Shown here: positions 1 to 10,805 of the stretch, piece after piece
Layout of the letters: each line of letters starts with the position of its first letter
Numbering within the stretch: the first letter of the stretch is position 1
NCBI RefSeq assembly: GCF_020552705.1
Contig: NZ_JAJBZG010000002.1
Location: forward strand, 372,001-436,000
Source: Christiangramia sediminis
GTDB taxonomy: Bacteria > Bacteroidota > Bacteroidia > Flavobacteriales > Flavobacteriaceae
Direction of reading: 5' to 3'
DNA length: 64,000 bases
Position numbers and translations under genes: made by a program
The notes under the pieces: model-generated
What the model was told of the DNA's origin: nothing
The model's database searches: none
What the model saw: the letters and a program-made list of their open reading frames with translations, nothing else

Positions 1-552
1 AGAGACTTTGCCTACGCCGGCGGGCGTTCCAGTAAAAATGACATCCCCGATCTTTAGGGTGAAATACGTCGAAATATAAGCAATTAATTCATCAATTTTC
101 CAAAGCATATGAGAGGTATTGCCCTTCTGCACAACCACCTCATTTTTTTTCAGGCTAAAATTCAGATCATTCACATCACCCAATTCACTCTTATCCAGCC
201 ATTTATTTCCTATCACGGCAGCCCCATCAAAAGCTTTGGATTTCTCCCATGGTAAGCCTTTTTCCTTTAATTTTTGCTGAAGATCCCTCGCCGTAAAATC
301 TATTCCGAGGCCAATTTCATCATAATATTTATGGGCGAACTTCTCCTGGATATGCTTTCCTATCTTTTTTATCTTCACCAGGACCTCCACTTCATAGTGA
401 ACCTCGTTTGAAAAATCAGGAATAAAAAATGGTTGTTTTTTCAATAAAATGGAAGTATCTGGTTTCTGAAATATTACAGGTTCTTCCGGTTTTTCGTTCT
501 TTAATTCTGAAATATGATCGGTATAATTACGGCCAATACAAATAATCTTCAT
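1..552 (-). CDS. Fumarylacetoacetate hydrolase family protein (3' end outside the window)
   Basis: The first 184 codons are visible; the gene runs off the left edge. The protein begins MKIICIGRNYTDHISELKN and continues with features of the FAH/2-keto-4-pentenoate hydratase-isomerase fold: a V-x-Y-E-V-E-V-L-V strand, a GLGIDFTARDLQ stretch, and the motif GDVIFTGTPAGVGKV close to the edge. Family members hydrolyse or isomerise acylpyruvate-type substrates in degradation of aromatic and keto acids; the substrate here cannot be deduced. Its ATG overlaps the stop codon of the exonuclease gene (TAATG on the minus strand), so the two are probably translationally coupled. It is distinct from the true fumarylacetoacetase at 17 kb. 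Confidence 0.85.
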   Translation of the reverse strand, partial: MKIICIGRNYTDHISELKNEKPEEPVIFQKPDTSILLKKQPFFIPDFSNEVHYEVEVLVKIKKIGKHIQEKFAHKYYDEIGLGIDFTARDLQQKLKEKGLPWEKSKAFDGAAVIGNKWLDKSELGDVNDLNFSLKKNEVVVQKGNTSHMLWKIDELIAYISTYFTLKIGDVIFTGTPAGVGKVS

Positions 553-1328
553 TAGCTAAGCTTATTGTTCAGTTTGCGAAGTTTGATCGCGGTAAGTACT
601 TTCTTGGTGTATAATGGAAAATCTGCATTCTGTATCCAACCGAAATATCCCGGCTCCTCTTCAAGTACCTGCTCTACATGTTTACCTTTATACTTTCCGA
701 AAGAAAATACTTCCTTGCCTTTTTTATCAAAGCTGATAAATCCGGCAAAATCGGCAAATTTTCTTCTTGAGCTAAAATCTGCCAGCCACTTCATATCATT
801 CTCAAGATCTTCGTACTTATCTAATTGAGATTTCAAGACCTCGTAGGTAGCCTCGGTATCGGCCTCGGCCCCGTGAGCGCCTTCGAGTTCCTTACCGCAA
901 TAAAACTGATAAGCCGCAGATAAAGTACGCTGCTCTTTTTTATGGAAGATGGTCTGTACATCCACAGCAACCACATTCTTCATTTCAAAATCTATGTCTG
1001 CTCGCAACAACTCCTCCACTAAAAGCGGAATATCAAATCGGTTGGAGTTATACCCCCCAAGATCACAGCCTTTAATAAGATCATGAATTTTTTGACCCAG
1101 TTCTTTAAAGGTTGGCTCATTTACAACTTTTTCATTGGTGATCCCATGTATGGCAATAACCTCTGCCGGAATTTCGCGTTCGGGATTTACCAACCAGGTA
1201 TGACTCTCCTTATTCCCATTTGGAAACACTTTGAGGATAGCAATTTCAACAATCCTATCTTTAGAAATGTTGGTACCTGTAGTTTCCAGATCAAAAAAAC
1301 AAATGGGTTTGGTAAGCTTAAGATCCAT
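552..1328 (-). CDS. DnaQ-like DEDDh 3'-5' exonuclease
   Basis: A 258-residue exonuclease of the DNA polymerase III epsilon/DnaQ type. All three Exo motifs are visible: Exo I FFDLETTG (D13, E15), Exo II in YNSNRFDIPLL (D99) and Exo III HGAEAD (H152, D157), which makes it the DEDDh subtype expected to use two metal ions. After the nuclease domain comes a short C-terminal module (about 200-258) with VFSFGKYKGKHVEQV, similar to the extra domain on some exonuclease-X-like proteins. There is no polymerase-binding evidence, so a role in repair or RNA/DNA trimming is as likely as proofreading. It is the first gene of a two-gene unit with the FAH-family gene, overlapping by one base. Confidence 0.85.
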   Translation of the reverse strand: MDLKLTKPICFFDLETTGTNISKDRIVEIAILKVFPNGNKESHTWLVNPEREIPAEVIAIHGITNEKVVNEPTFKELGQKIHDLIKGCDLGGYNSNRFDIPLLVEELLRADIDFEMKNVVAVDVQTIFHKKEQRTLSAAYQFYCGKELEGAHGAEADTEATYEVLKSQLDKYEDLENDMKWLADFSSRRKFADFAGFISFDKKGKEVFSFGKYKGKHVEQVLEEEPGYFGWIQNADFPLYTKKVLTAIKLRKLNNKLS

Positions 1329-1410
1329 ATTTTAAAATTTCAGTAAAGTTAGTATAATTTGATAGTTTGCTTAAAATTAAAACCATGAATTAAGCTAAAA
1401 TTTGTTTTCT

Positions 1411-1440
1411 GAAAAAAGAAAAAGCCACGCAGAACGTGGC
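1411..1440 (-). terminator. Rho-independent terminator after the E2 gene
   Basis: An inverted repeat GCCACG-CAGAA-CGTGGC (1424-1440), followed in the minus-strand direction by a T-rich run interrupted by one C. It lies 27 bases after the stop of the dihydrolipoyl acyltransferase gene. Confidence 0.8.
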
Positions 1441-1466
1441 TTTGTAGAATATAAGTATTTAAAATA

Positions 1467-2795
1467 TTATATTTCCCTGTTCTTATCGAAACCTTCAAGA
1501 TACTGTGCTACCCGCTGTACAAATTGTCCACCCAGGGCACCATTTACCACTCTGTGATCGTAACTATGAGATAGGATCATCTTGTAACGGATTCCTATAA
1601 AATCACCGTCTGGAGTTTCAATTACCGCAGGCATTTTTCTAATGGCTCCCAGTGCAAGGATCCCAACCTGAGGCTGGTTGATAATAGGAGTTCCCATGAT
1701 ACTTCCAAAAGTACCTACGTTGGTAACCGTATAAGTTCCACCCTGAATATCGTCTGGTTTAAGTTTATTCTGTCTTGCCCGGTTGGCAAGATCATTTACT
1801 GCCTTGGCCATTCCCACAAGATTTAGTCGGTCTGCATTTCTTATGACAGGAACTATGAGGTTACCATCTGGTAAAGCTGCGGCCATCCCAAGATTGATAT
1901 TTTTCTTCTTGATCACTTTGGTAGCGTCTTCATTTACCGAAATATTTACCATCGGGAAATCACGGATCGCTTTAGCGACGGCTTCCATGAATATTGGAGT
2001 AAAAGTAAGCTTCTCTCCTTCTTTCTTTTGGAATTCAGCCTTATGCTTATTTCTCCAGTTCCAGATATTGGTTACATCTACCTCAATAAAACTTTGAACA
2101 TGCGCAGATTTCTGAACGCTATCCACCATATGGTGAGCGATCATTTTACCCATTCTGCTCATTTCTATGATCTCATCTTCTCCTGAAACTACCGGTTCTG
2201 GCTGAGAAGAAACTCCTGCTGCCATTCCCTTGGTATCTGCAGATTTTTTTGAAGTGGTATCTGATTTCTTTGACTTTTCACCTCTGTTCTCAACATATCC
2301 AAGAATGTCATTTTTTGTAACCCGGCCTTCTTTTCCGGTACCTTCAATTCCTTCGAGTTCCGATAAAGAAATTCCTTCTTCTTTCGCTATGTTCTTAACT
2401 AATGGAGAATAAAATCTTGAAGAATCTGAATAATCATCTCCTGAAGTAGTTGCCGATGCGGTTTCTTTAGCCGTTTCAACACTTTCTTCGACCTGAGCAG
2501 TTGCGGCAGGCTCCTCTTCTACCTCAGCCTCGTCTGCCCCACCTTCAACTTCACCATCAGTCTCTATAATTGCTATAGTTTGACCTACTTTTACAACATC
2601 ATCTGCTTCAAAAAGCTTTTCAACAAGTTTACCGTCAACTTCACTGGGCACCTCGCTGTCCACTTTATCTGTAGCTATTTCAAGTACCGGCTCATCCATT
2701 TCTATCGTATCCCCAACCTCTTTAAGCCAGCTAGTTATTGTTGCTTCAGCAACACTTTCACCCATTTTGGGTAACTTTAATTCAAATTTTGCCAT
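1467..2795 (-). CDS. 2-oxo acid dehydrogenase E2 component (dihydrolipoyl acyltransferase)
   Basis: A 442-residue E2 core subunit with the normal three-part layout: one lipoyl domain (1-80, lipoylated lysine K44 in EIATDKVDSEVP), an acidic/Ala-Thr linker (about 83-127), a peripheral subunit-binding domain (about 128-168) and the catalytic acyltransferase domain (about 210-442). E2 passes the acyl group from E1 to CoA in pyruvate, 2-oxoglutarate or branched-chain oxoacid complexes; a single lipoyl domain and absence of sucA/pdh neighbours leave the substrate open, with branched-chain or generic oxoacid use likely. The catalytic motif reads DHRVVNG (H414, N418) where most E2s have DHRxxDG. It is a solitary transcription unit with its own terminator. 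Confidence 0.9.
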   Translation of the reverse strand: MAKFELKLPKMGESVAEATITSWLKEVGDTIEMDEPVLEIATDKVDSEVPSEVDGKLVEKLFEADDVVKVGQTIAIIETDGEVEGGADEAEVEEEPAATAQVEESVETAKETASATTSGDDYSDSSRFYSPLVKNIAKEEGISLSELEGIEGTGKEGRVTKNDILGYVENRGEKSKKSDTTSKKSADTKGMAAGVSSQPEPVVSGEDEIIEMSRMGKMIAHHMVDSVQKSAHVQSFIEVDVTNIWNWRNKHKAEFQKKEGEKLTFTPIFMEAVAKAIRDFPMVNISVNEDATKVIKKKNINLGMAAALPDGNLIVPVIRNADRLNLVGMAKAVNDLANRARQNKLKPDDIQGGTYTVTNVGTFGSIMGTPIINQPQVGILALGAIRKMPAVIETPDGDFIGIRYKMILSHSYDHRVVNGALGGQFVQRVAQYLEGFDKNREI

Positions 2796-3012
2796 ATCTT
2801 TAAATCAGATGTGATTTTTGTTATTTGAGTTGCGAATTTAATCAAAATACCGCTTATTAAATATTAAAAAATCAATAAAATTGATTTTTACTGAATTTTT
2901 TACAGCGGAATAACCCGTGCAATTTCCTGCTAAAATTACAATTTCAACTACGGAATTGAAAAAGTTTCAATGATTTTTAAAAATTTCTTCTTTAGGCAAG
3001 AATGTTTATGAT

Positions 3013-3630
3013 CTAGCTCTTCATTGAATTTTCAAAAGGAATTCTATTGGTTATACTTCGTCCCAGGGTCACCTCATCGGCATACTCCAGCTCATCTCCA
3101 ACTGAAATTCCCCTGGCAATAGTAGATGTCTTGATTCCGGTTCCTTCCAGTTGTTTGAAAATATAGAAGTTGGTAGTATCACCTTCCAGAGTGCTACTCA
3201 AGGCGAAGATGATCTCTTCAATTTTACCAGCCTTCACTTTTTCCACAAGGGGTTTGATAGATAATTGGGAAGGTCCAATGCCATCCATAGGACTAATTTT
3301 TCCACCGAGCACATGATAATGCCCTCTATACTGACCCGTATTTTCAATAGCCATAACGTCACGAATATCCTCGACCACGCAAACAATTTCTGAAAGTCTT
3401 GAAGGATTTGCACAAATTTCACACAATTCAGTATCACTGATATTATAGCAATTCTTGCACAGTTTTATATTCTGCCTAAGATTTTGAAGGGCCGTAGCCA
3501 GTTGCTTTGTTTGATCCTCCGGCTGCTTTAATAAATGCAATACCAGTCTTAAAGCTGTTCGCTTTCCAATTCCCGGCAATTGTGACATTTCATCTACTGC
3601 CTGCTCCAATAATTTTGAAGAAAAATCCAT
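3013..3630 (-). CDS. recR: Recombination mediator protein RecR
   Basis: 205 residues, the normal RecR size. The N-terminal helix-hairpin-helix region ([12 protein letters not shown], 18-29), a four-cysteine zinc finger (C58, C61, C70, C73) and a Toprim domain starting at [14 protein letters not shown] (about 83-160) are all present. RecR works with RecO and RecF in loading RecA at single-strand gaps. It is monocistronic here and divergent from the symporter gene 77 bases upstream, without dnaX or ybaB neighbours as in some other phyla. Confidence 0.95.
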   Translation of the reverse strand: MDFSSKLLEQAVDEMSQLPGIGKRTALRLVLHLLKQPEDQTKQLATALQNLRQNIKLCKNCYNISDTELCEICANPSRLSEIVCVVEDIRDVMAIENTGQYRGHYHVLGGKISPMDGIGPSQLSIKPLVEKVKAGKIEEIIFALSSTLEGDTTNFYIFKQLEGTGIKTSTIARGISVGDELEYADEVTLGRSITNRIPFENSMKS

Positions 3631-3707
3631 ATGCGAATTTATGATTTTTTTGACGGATGAAATTACTTAAAGCTTAATTTGTAAATTGGCCCGCAGAATT
3701 ACTATTT

Positions 3708-5153
3708 ATGCAACCATATCAGGTACTCATCCTCATTGCCGCCTATTTCGCTGTACTCATCTTAATTTCATATTTCACCGGACGCGGTGGCAGCAATGCC
3801 GAATTTTTTAAAGCTAATAAACAGGCACCCTGGTATCTGGTTGCTTTTGGTATGATTGGAGCCTCTTTGAGCGGCGTGACCTTTATATCAATTCCCGGCA
3901 CCGTAGAAACAGACTCTTTCAGTTATTTTCAGGTAGTTCTGGGGTATACCATAGGTTATGTGGTGATAGGGCAGGTCTTACTTCCGCTCTATTATAAAAT
4001 GAATCTGACTTCCATTTACACCTACCTTGAAAGCAGGTTTGGAAATGCTTCCTATAAGACCGGAGCTTCTTTTTTCTTATTATCGAGAGTTGTCGGAGCA
4101 AGTTTTAGGTTATTTCTGGTCGCCAATGTGCTTCAGTTAGTAGTTTTTGATGCCATGGGCGTTCCTTATTACGTGACCGTTACCATCACCATTTTATTGA
4201 TCTGGCTCTACACCTTCAAAAGCGGAATAAAAACGATCATTTGGACAGACACCTTACAAACGTTTTTTATGCTCCTGGCCCTGGGAATTACCATTTATTT
4301 TATTTCTGAAGATCTTGGTTTTTCTCTAAGTAATCTATTTGGGTATCTGGCAGAAAGTGAACATTCTCAAATCTTCTTTTTTGAAGACTGGAAAAGCAAA
4401 GATCATTTTATCAAGCAGTTTCTTTCCGGAGCATTTATTGCGATTGTAATGACAGGACTGGACCAGGACATGATGCAAAAAAACCTTACTTGTAGAAGCC
4501 TGAAGGATGCCCAGAAGAATATGTTCTGGTTCACTATTGTTCTTGTATTTGTCAACTTTCTTTTTCTTGCTTTAGGAGTACTACTTACAGATTATGCAGA
4601 TGTTAATGGGATCACTGAAGTTCGTGATGATCTTTTCCCGGCCATCGCGACCAGCGGAGAATTGGGAATGGCAGTAGCCATTTTCTTTATTCTTGGCTTA
4701 ATAGCTGCCGCCTACTCCAGTGCAGACAGTGCTTTAACCGCCTTAACCACTTCCTTCAGCATTGACATACTGGATATTGAGAAAAAATATGATGAGAAAA
4801 AACAGGTAAGGATTAGAAAACAAATTCATGTTGCCATCTCCATTTTACTGATCCTGGTAATGCTTGCCTTCAAATATGCCATCGCAGACAAAAGTGTAAT
4901 TAATAAGCTTTTCCAGTTTGCTGGATATACTTATGGACCACTATTGGGGCTTTATACTTTTGGTCTTTTTACCAAATGGCAGGTAAGAGATAAACTGGTT
5001 CCAGTAATCGCTGTTGCTGCACCCGTACTTTCATACATTATTAGTATAAATAGTTTAAAATGGGTAGGCTTTGAATTCGGATTCTTTATTCTGATCCTTA
5101 ATGGACTACTTACTTTCCTGGGATTAGTATTGCTGAGAAGAAAGCATCACTAA
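3708..5153 (+). CDS. Sodium:solute symporter (SSS family)
   Basis: A 481-residue polytopic inner-membrane protein, about 13 hydrophobic segments, of the SSS (solute:sodium symporter, LeuT-fold) family. The family region GASLSGVTFISIPGT in the second segment and GLIAAAYSSADSALTALTT (around residues 325-345, the Na2-site-like Ser/Ala-rich helix) are clear. The solute is not determinable; Bacteroidota members are often annotated for sugars, sialic acid or choline without evidence. The last 30 bases overlap the end of the convergent CoA-binding gene, so the two 3' ends are antisense to each other. Confidence 0.88.
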   Translation: MQPYQVLILIAAYFAVLILISYFTGRGGSNAEFFKANKQAPWYLVAFGMIGASLSGVTFISIPGTVETDSFSYFQVVLGYTIGYVVIGQVLLPLYYKMNLTSIYTYLESRFGNASYKTGASFFLLSRVVGASFRLFLVANVLQLVVFDAMGVPYYVTVTITILLIWLYTFKSGIKTIIWTDTLQTFFMLLALGITIYFISEDLGFSLSNLFGYLAESEHSQIFFFEDWKSKDHFIKQFLSGAFIAIVMTGLDQDMMQKNLTCRSLKDAQKNMFWFTIVLVFVNFLFLALGVLLTDYADVNGITEVRDDLFPAIATSGELGMAVAIFFILGLIAAAYSSADSALTALTTSFSIDILDIEKKYDEKKQVRIRKQIHVAISILLILVMLAFKYAIADKSVINKLFQFAGYTYGPLLGLYTFGLFTKWQVRDKLVPVIAVAAPVLSYIISINSLKWVGFEFGFFILILNGLLTFLGLVLLRRKHH

Positions 5154-5486
5154 GGTACAGGCATTCTCAAAAGCGATATTATTATTCCGTAAAAGATCGT
5201 AGAGTTCTGGATTCTCTGTCCCTGGATTGAAGATAACCCGGGATGGTCTTAAAGAAATTATATAGTCATAATACTCTTTCTGTCTTTTTGCATTTAGATA
5301 AAGCGTTACGGTATCAATATCTTTAAATGGATATTTCTCTGTTTTGATTTCTACACCTTCTACAGTTCCCTTTCTTAAGCCAATGGCCACGGTAGGTTGC
5401 CCGTGTCTCACCAATCTGTTAATAGCAAGGTTTGAATATCTGGTAGTATTAAGTGAGGCTCCTAGAACCAATGTTTTTTTCTTCAT
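5124..5486 (-). CDS. CoA-binding domain protein (YccU-like)
   Basis: A 120-residue single-domain Rossmann-type protein. It starts MKKKTLVLGASLNTTRYSN, matching the nucleotide-binding loop of the CoA-binding (YccU/succinyl-CoA-synthetase-alpha N-terminal-like) family, and keeps the later RPSRVIFNPGTENPEL motif. Such stand-alone domains are common and functionally undefined; binding of CoA or a related nucleotide is a family expectation. Its 3' end overlaps the symporter by 30 bases on the opposite strand. Confidence 0.8.
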   Translation of the reverse strand: MKKKTLVLGASLNTTRYSNLAINRLVRHGQPTVAIGLRKGTVEGVEIKTEKYPFKDIDTVTLYLNAKRQKEYYDYIISLRPSRVIFNPGTENPELYDLLRNNNIAFENACTLVMLSSQQY

Positions 5487-5573
5487 ATTTCAAAGTTAAA
5501 CAAAATTTGATGTAACAATAAGTAACCAAAGAAGTCTTTAGAGTGAGGTCCGGGCCTTGCAAAGTCATCTTAT

Positions 5574-5581
5574 TAATTTTG
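5574..5581 (+). promoter_or_regulatory. Possible Bacteroidota -7 element for the receptor leader
   Basis: TAATTTTG fits TAnnTTTG exactly. A TTG lies 14 bases upstream, closer than the usual 19-20, so the match is incomplete. If used, transcription would begin about 5587 and run through the hairpin at 5614-5648 before reaching the TonB receptor gene. Confidence 0.35.
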
Positions 5582-5590
5582 ATGGTTAGT

Positions 5591-5648
5591 GTTAAGAAAG
5601 ATGATTTTGCTAAAACCTGCATTTCTTAACTGGAATGCAGGTTCTTTT
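5591..5648 (+). promoter_or_regulatory. Candidate attenuator-type leader with terminator hairpin
   Basis: A 10-bp perfect stem (AACCTGCATT at 5614-5623 with AATGCAGGTT at 5634-5643) is followed by CTTTTTC, a terminator shape on the plus strand, yet no plus-strand gene ends just upstream. The loop TTTCTTAAC (5622-5630) is the exact reverse complement of GTTAAGAAA at 5591-5599, which would allow a competing or pseudoknotted pairing. It lies about 140 bases before the TonB receptor start. The 298-base spacer 5487-5784 holds nothing else I recognise apart from a weak GTATTG/CAATAC inverted repeat near 5715-5740. Confidence 0.45.
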
Positions 5649-5784
5649 TCAAAATTCATGTAACGAATGAAAATTTGAGTCGTCATATAAGTACAAGATC
5701 ATCAAAAACTACGGCGTATTGTGAATATCTATTATGCAATACAAAGTAACTTGTTTAACATAAATCATCAAAATCAATCAAAAA

Positions 5785-8139
5785 ATGAGACAGTTATTTT
5801 TTACATTTTTATTATTTAGTTCGTGGGTATGTTTGGGTTTCACCGATCCGGTAGGACAAATTTCCGGTTCAGTAATAGATCAGGAATTAAATGAACCTAT
5901 TCCCTACGCCACCATCATTGTGAATGACATGGAAGGAAATCTGGTCACTGGGATCACTTCCGGAGATGACGGTACTTTTGTTCTTGAAAATATCAAAGCA
6001 GGAGATTACCTCTTTAAAGTTCAGTTTATAGGCTATAAGACTTACACTAAGGAAATACATATTGACAGAAATAATACCAATATCCAGATTGGGCAAATTA
6101 AACTGGAACCAGATGTGGCCATGCTGGATGAAACAGTGGTGATCGCTGAAAGGACTACTATAGAGCAACGGGTAGACAGGAAAGTGATAAACATCGGGAA
6201 AGATCTAATGACTACCGGTGCCAGTGCCTCTGAGATCATGGTGAATATTCCTACCGTGAATGTAGATCAGGATGGAAATATTTCACTTCGCGGGAATTCT
6301 AATGTCAGGATTCTGGTGGATGGAAAACCAACTAATATGGATCCTGCCCAACTACTTAAGCAGATTCCTTCAACTTCTATAAAAAGTATAGAATTGATAA
6401 CTAATCCTTCAGCAAAATATAATCCTGAAGGAATGAGCGGAATCATTAATATTGTGCTTCATAAGAATGCCAACCAGGGATTTAACGGAAATCTAAATAC
6501 CGGAATAACACAGGGAGAAAACACCAGGTTCAATGGTAACCTGGATATGAACTATCGTACCGGTAAATTCAATTTCTATGGAAATCTGGGCGGTAATTTC
6601 GGAGAACGTGAAAATGGCGGGATCATTCTTTTGCCAGATTCAGATAGCCGACAACAGTTCAAAATTGACGGTAGAAATGAATCTTATTTATATAAAATTG
6701 GGGTGGATTTTTATCTGGATGAAAAAAACACATTTTCAGTTTACACGAATCAGAATTATTTTGATGGTGGCCCAATTGGCGCAATATCATTTACAGATTT
6801 TAATGATCCATCCCGAAATTTCACCCAGAACCTGGATGCGAATTTTAAAAATACTAATTCCAGTTACAACTTCTTATATGATCACGATTTTGAAACAGAG
6901 GGTCATGAAATTCAGTTTGAAGTAGATTTTAATGATTTTGACGAAGATGAATTAACCAGTGTGGATTTTAATAATAATGAGCTTGACTTCACTCCATACG
7001 TTGATAAGGTTCATGAAGATCGTACCAATTTCACCGGAAATATTGATTATATAAACCCTTTATCTGAAGTTTCCAATCTTGAAATAGGTGCTGAGGCAAG
7101 ACTTCTTGAAACCACTAATGATTATGATACCAGCAATCCAGATTTTTTAGATTCAGAATACAACTATACTCGTGATATTTACAGTTTTTATACCACATTC
7201 GGGCAAAATTTCGAAAAATGGAACTATCAGATTGGCGGTCGCCTGGAGAGCTACAATGTGAATGCCATATATAATGGAGAGCAGGTATATGAAGATGATT
7301 ATGTAACGCTTTATCCAAGTGCATTTCTTAGCTATACCCCCGGAGAGAAGAATACATACCAGTTAAGTTACAGCCGAAGAGTGGATCGCCCGGGATTTAG
7401 CCAGATAAACCCTATTAGACAGGTGACCTCTCCAAGACTTACGGTAGCAGGAAATCCGGAACTCGATCCTCAGTTTACCAATTCTTTAGAATTCAATTAT
7501 ACCCGAAAACTTGGAAAAAAAGGAAGTATTACAAGTGGTTTATTTTTCCGAAGAACTGTAGATGAGATCAACCAGGTATTTCAGGAAGGCGAAGAACCTG
7601 GATCTCTGTTTTTAACTTTTACCAACTTTGGGAGTAATGATGCTTACGGAGCAGAATTCTCAAGCAACTATAAGTTTACCGACTGGTGGAGCACAAACAC
7701 AAGTTTCGAAATTTATGGACAAACTATCAGCGGACTGGTAGGTACAGAATTTGCGGAAATTGAGAACACTGCTTTCAGCTTTCGCACCAATCATAATTTC
7801 AAAGCTACGGAAGCCTTATCTTTTTCCCTTTTCGGATTTTACAGAAGCAAGACTAAAGATCTTCAACAGGATGTAGATGACCTCTATTTCCTTAATCTGG
7901 GAGCTAGATATTCCTTCCTTGAAGACAATAAAGCTACCCTTAGTCTTAACTTTAATGATGTTTTTGACACTCAGGAATATCGTGTAATTGGCGGTAGACC
8001 TTTTGAACAGATCGGAACTTTTAAAGGCGAAACCCAGACGGTTTACCTTGGATTTTCCTATCGCTTTGGTGGCGGAAAGAACAAGGCTCTAAAGAGAAAA
8101 AATCGTGACGACGATAATGCCGGTGGAGGAATATTCTAA
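5785..8139 (+). CDS. TonB-dependent outer-membrane receptor family protein
   Basis: 784 residues. An N-terminal signal peptide (about 1-18) leads into a carboxypeptidase-regulatory-like beta-sandwich (about 24-108), then a plug domain (about 115-225, with SLRGNSNVRILVDGKP and NPSAKYNPEGMSGIINI) and a long outer-membrane beta-barrel region typical of the Bacteroidota 'outer membrane beta-barrel family'. There is no SusD-like lipoprotein or glycan enzyme beside it, so it is not a classical polysaccharide-utilisation locus; the ligand is unknown. The C-terminus ends in a basic/acidic tail after the YLGFSYRFGG strand. It is a single-gene unit with a possible attenuator leader before it and a strong terminator after it. 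Confidence 0.88.
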   Translation: MRQLFFTFLLFSSWVCLGFTDPVGQISGSVIDQELNEPIPYATIIVNDMEGNLVTGITSGDDGTFVLENIKAGDYLFKVQFIGYKTYTKEIHIDRNNTNIQIGQIKLEPDVAMLDETVVIAERTTIEQRVDRKVINIGKDLMTTGASASEIMVNIPTVNVDQDGNISLRGNSNVRILVDGKPTNMDPAQLLKQIPSTSIKSIELITNPSAKYNPEGMSGIINIVLHKNANQGFNGNLNTGITQGENTRFNGNLDMNYRTGKFNFYGNLGGNFGERENGGIILLPDSDSRQQFKIDGRNESYLYKIGVDFYLDEKNTFSVYTNQNYFDGGPIGAISFTDFNDPSRNFTQNLDANFKNTNSSYNFLYDHDFETEGHEIQFEVDFNDFDEDELTSVDFNNNELDFTPYVDKVHEDRTNFTGNIDYINPLSEVSNLEIGAEARLLETTNDYDTSNPDFLDSEYNYTRDIYSFYTTFGQNFEKWNYQIGGRLESYNVNAIYNGEQVYEDDYVTLYPSAFLSYTPGEKNTYQLSYSRRVDRPGFSQINPIRQVTSPRLTVAGNPELDPQFTNSLEFNYTRKLGKKGSITSGLFFRRTVDEINQVFQEGEEPGSLFLTFTNFGSNDAYGAEFSSNYKFTDWWSTNTSFEIYGQTISGLVGTEFAEIENTAFSFRTNHNFKATEALSFSLFGFYRSKTKDLQQDVDDLYFLNLGARYSFLEDNKATLSLNFNDVFDTQEYRVIGGRPFEQIGTFKGETQTVYLGFSYRFGGGKNKALKRKNRDDDNAGGGIF

Positions 8140-8159
8140 ATTTGATGAAATTAGCCAAC

Positions 8160-8190
8160 AAAAACCCTCGCTTTTTAGTGGGGGTTTTTT
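8160..8190 (+). terminator. Terminator after the TonB receptor gene
   Basis: AAAAACCC pairs with GGGTTTTT across a T-rich loop and ends in a run of six T. It begins 20 bases after the receptor stop codon. The remaining spacer up to 8322 is AT-rich with no recognisable element. Confidence 0.75.
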
Positions 8191-8322
8191 AATTCTATTT
8201 CAGAATGAATGTGAGGATTTAGCTTTAAAAATCTTTAAAGGAAAAATGATATAATTATTCTACATTTATAGGAATCTAATTTCCGCAAAGGGAGCATTTG
8301 TAAAATTAAATTCTTATTAATC

Positions 8323-9006
8323 ATGAAAAAAAATGAGAACATAGCCTTAGAATTTAATGAATTTTCTAAAAATTACACCAATGATATGATTGGCTGTGCC
8401 CCTCATTATTTGCAATTAGTGGAAAGCTTTGTAAAATATTTTCCAGAAAACTTTAATCCCGGGTCTGTTCTTGATCTGGGTTGTGGTAACGGCAATATAT
8501 CATCACAACTGGTTCCATATTTTCCAAATGCAACTTATACTTTGGTAGATGCATCTACAGAAATGATTAATCTATGTCGCCACAAGTTCAAGGACCATAA
8601 TTTCATTTATCACAATAACTATTTTAAAGACTTCAGTTTTAATAAAGATAGTTATGATCTGATAGTTGCAGGATTTAGTCTACATCACCTAGAGGATAAA
8701 GAGAAACAATCCATTTTTAAGGATATTTATTCTTCCTTGAAACAAGGAGGAATATTTTCATACAGTGATTTGATGATAAGCAAAACTAATCCAGAGCATC
8801 CAAAAATTTTAGAAGAATGGCATAGTTTTGTTAATATCAGTTTTCCAGATGGTGAAAAATGGAAATGGATCATGGAGCACTACGATGCCTTTGACAAACC
8901 AACAGATTATAACATCCAAATAGAATGGATGAAAAATGCTGGATTTGATGATATCCAAATTCTATATAACCAGGGATACTGGATATATCTCCAGGCAGTG
9001 AAATAA
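8323..9006 (+). CDS. Class I SAM-dependent methyltransferase
   Basis: 227 residues with the class I methyltransferase core: motif I VLDLGCGNGNIS (49-60), an acidic residue at the end of strand 2 (TLVDAS), and motif post-I/II DLIVAGFSLHHLEDKEK typical of small-molecule methyltransferases of the Methyltransf_25/12 type. The substrate is unknown. The coding sequence looks more AT-rich than its neighbours by eye, which could mean recent acquisition, but I have not measured it. It is a lone plus-strand gene whose stop is three bases from the stop of the convergent ABC-F gene. Confidence 0.8.
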   Translation: MKKNENIALEFNEFSKNYTNDMIGCAPHYLQLVESFVKYFPENFNPGSVLDLGCGNGNISSQLVPYFPNATYTLVDASTEMINLCRHKFKDHNFIYHNNYFKDFSFNKDSYDLIVAGFSLHHLEDKEKQSIFKDIYSSLKQGGIFSYSDLMISKTNPEHPKILEEWHSFVNISFPDGEKWKWIMEHYDAFDKPTDYNIQIEWMKNAGFDDIQILYNQGYWIYLQAVK

Positions 9007-9009
9007 GAA

Positions 9010-10638
<1,629 letters not shown>

Positions 10639-10751
10639 CTAAATAAATTAATTTTTTGCAAAAGTAGTTATATTCAGCATTACTAAGAAAGATTAACGTT
10701 TTAAATATTTGTTTTAACGCACACTTAACACGCGTCGCTTCAGGCAGCTTC

Positions 10752-10759
10752 TATATTTG
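10752..10759 (+). promoter_or_regulatory. -7 promoter element for the thioredoxin-like lipoprotein gene
   Basis: TATATTTG is an exact TAnnTTTG match. Transcription would start near 10765, practically on the first in-frame ATG (10767), which supports the downstream ATG at 10806 as the true start. A clear TTG -33 box is not visible. Confidence 0.5.
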
Positions 10760-10805
10760 TTAAAAAATGGGGCAAACCGAAATGCTCTGTGGCCCAATAC
10801 TACAG

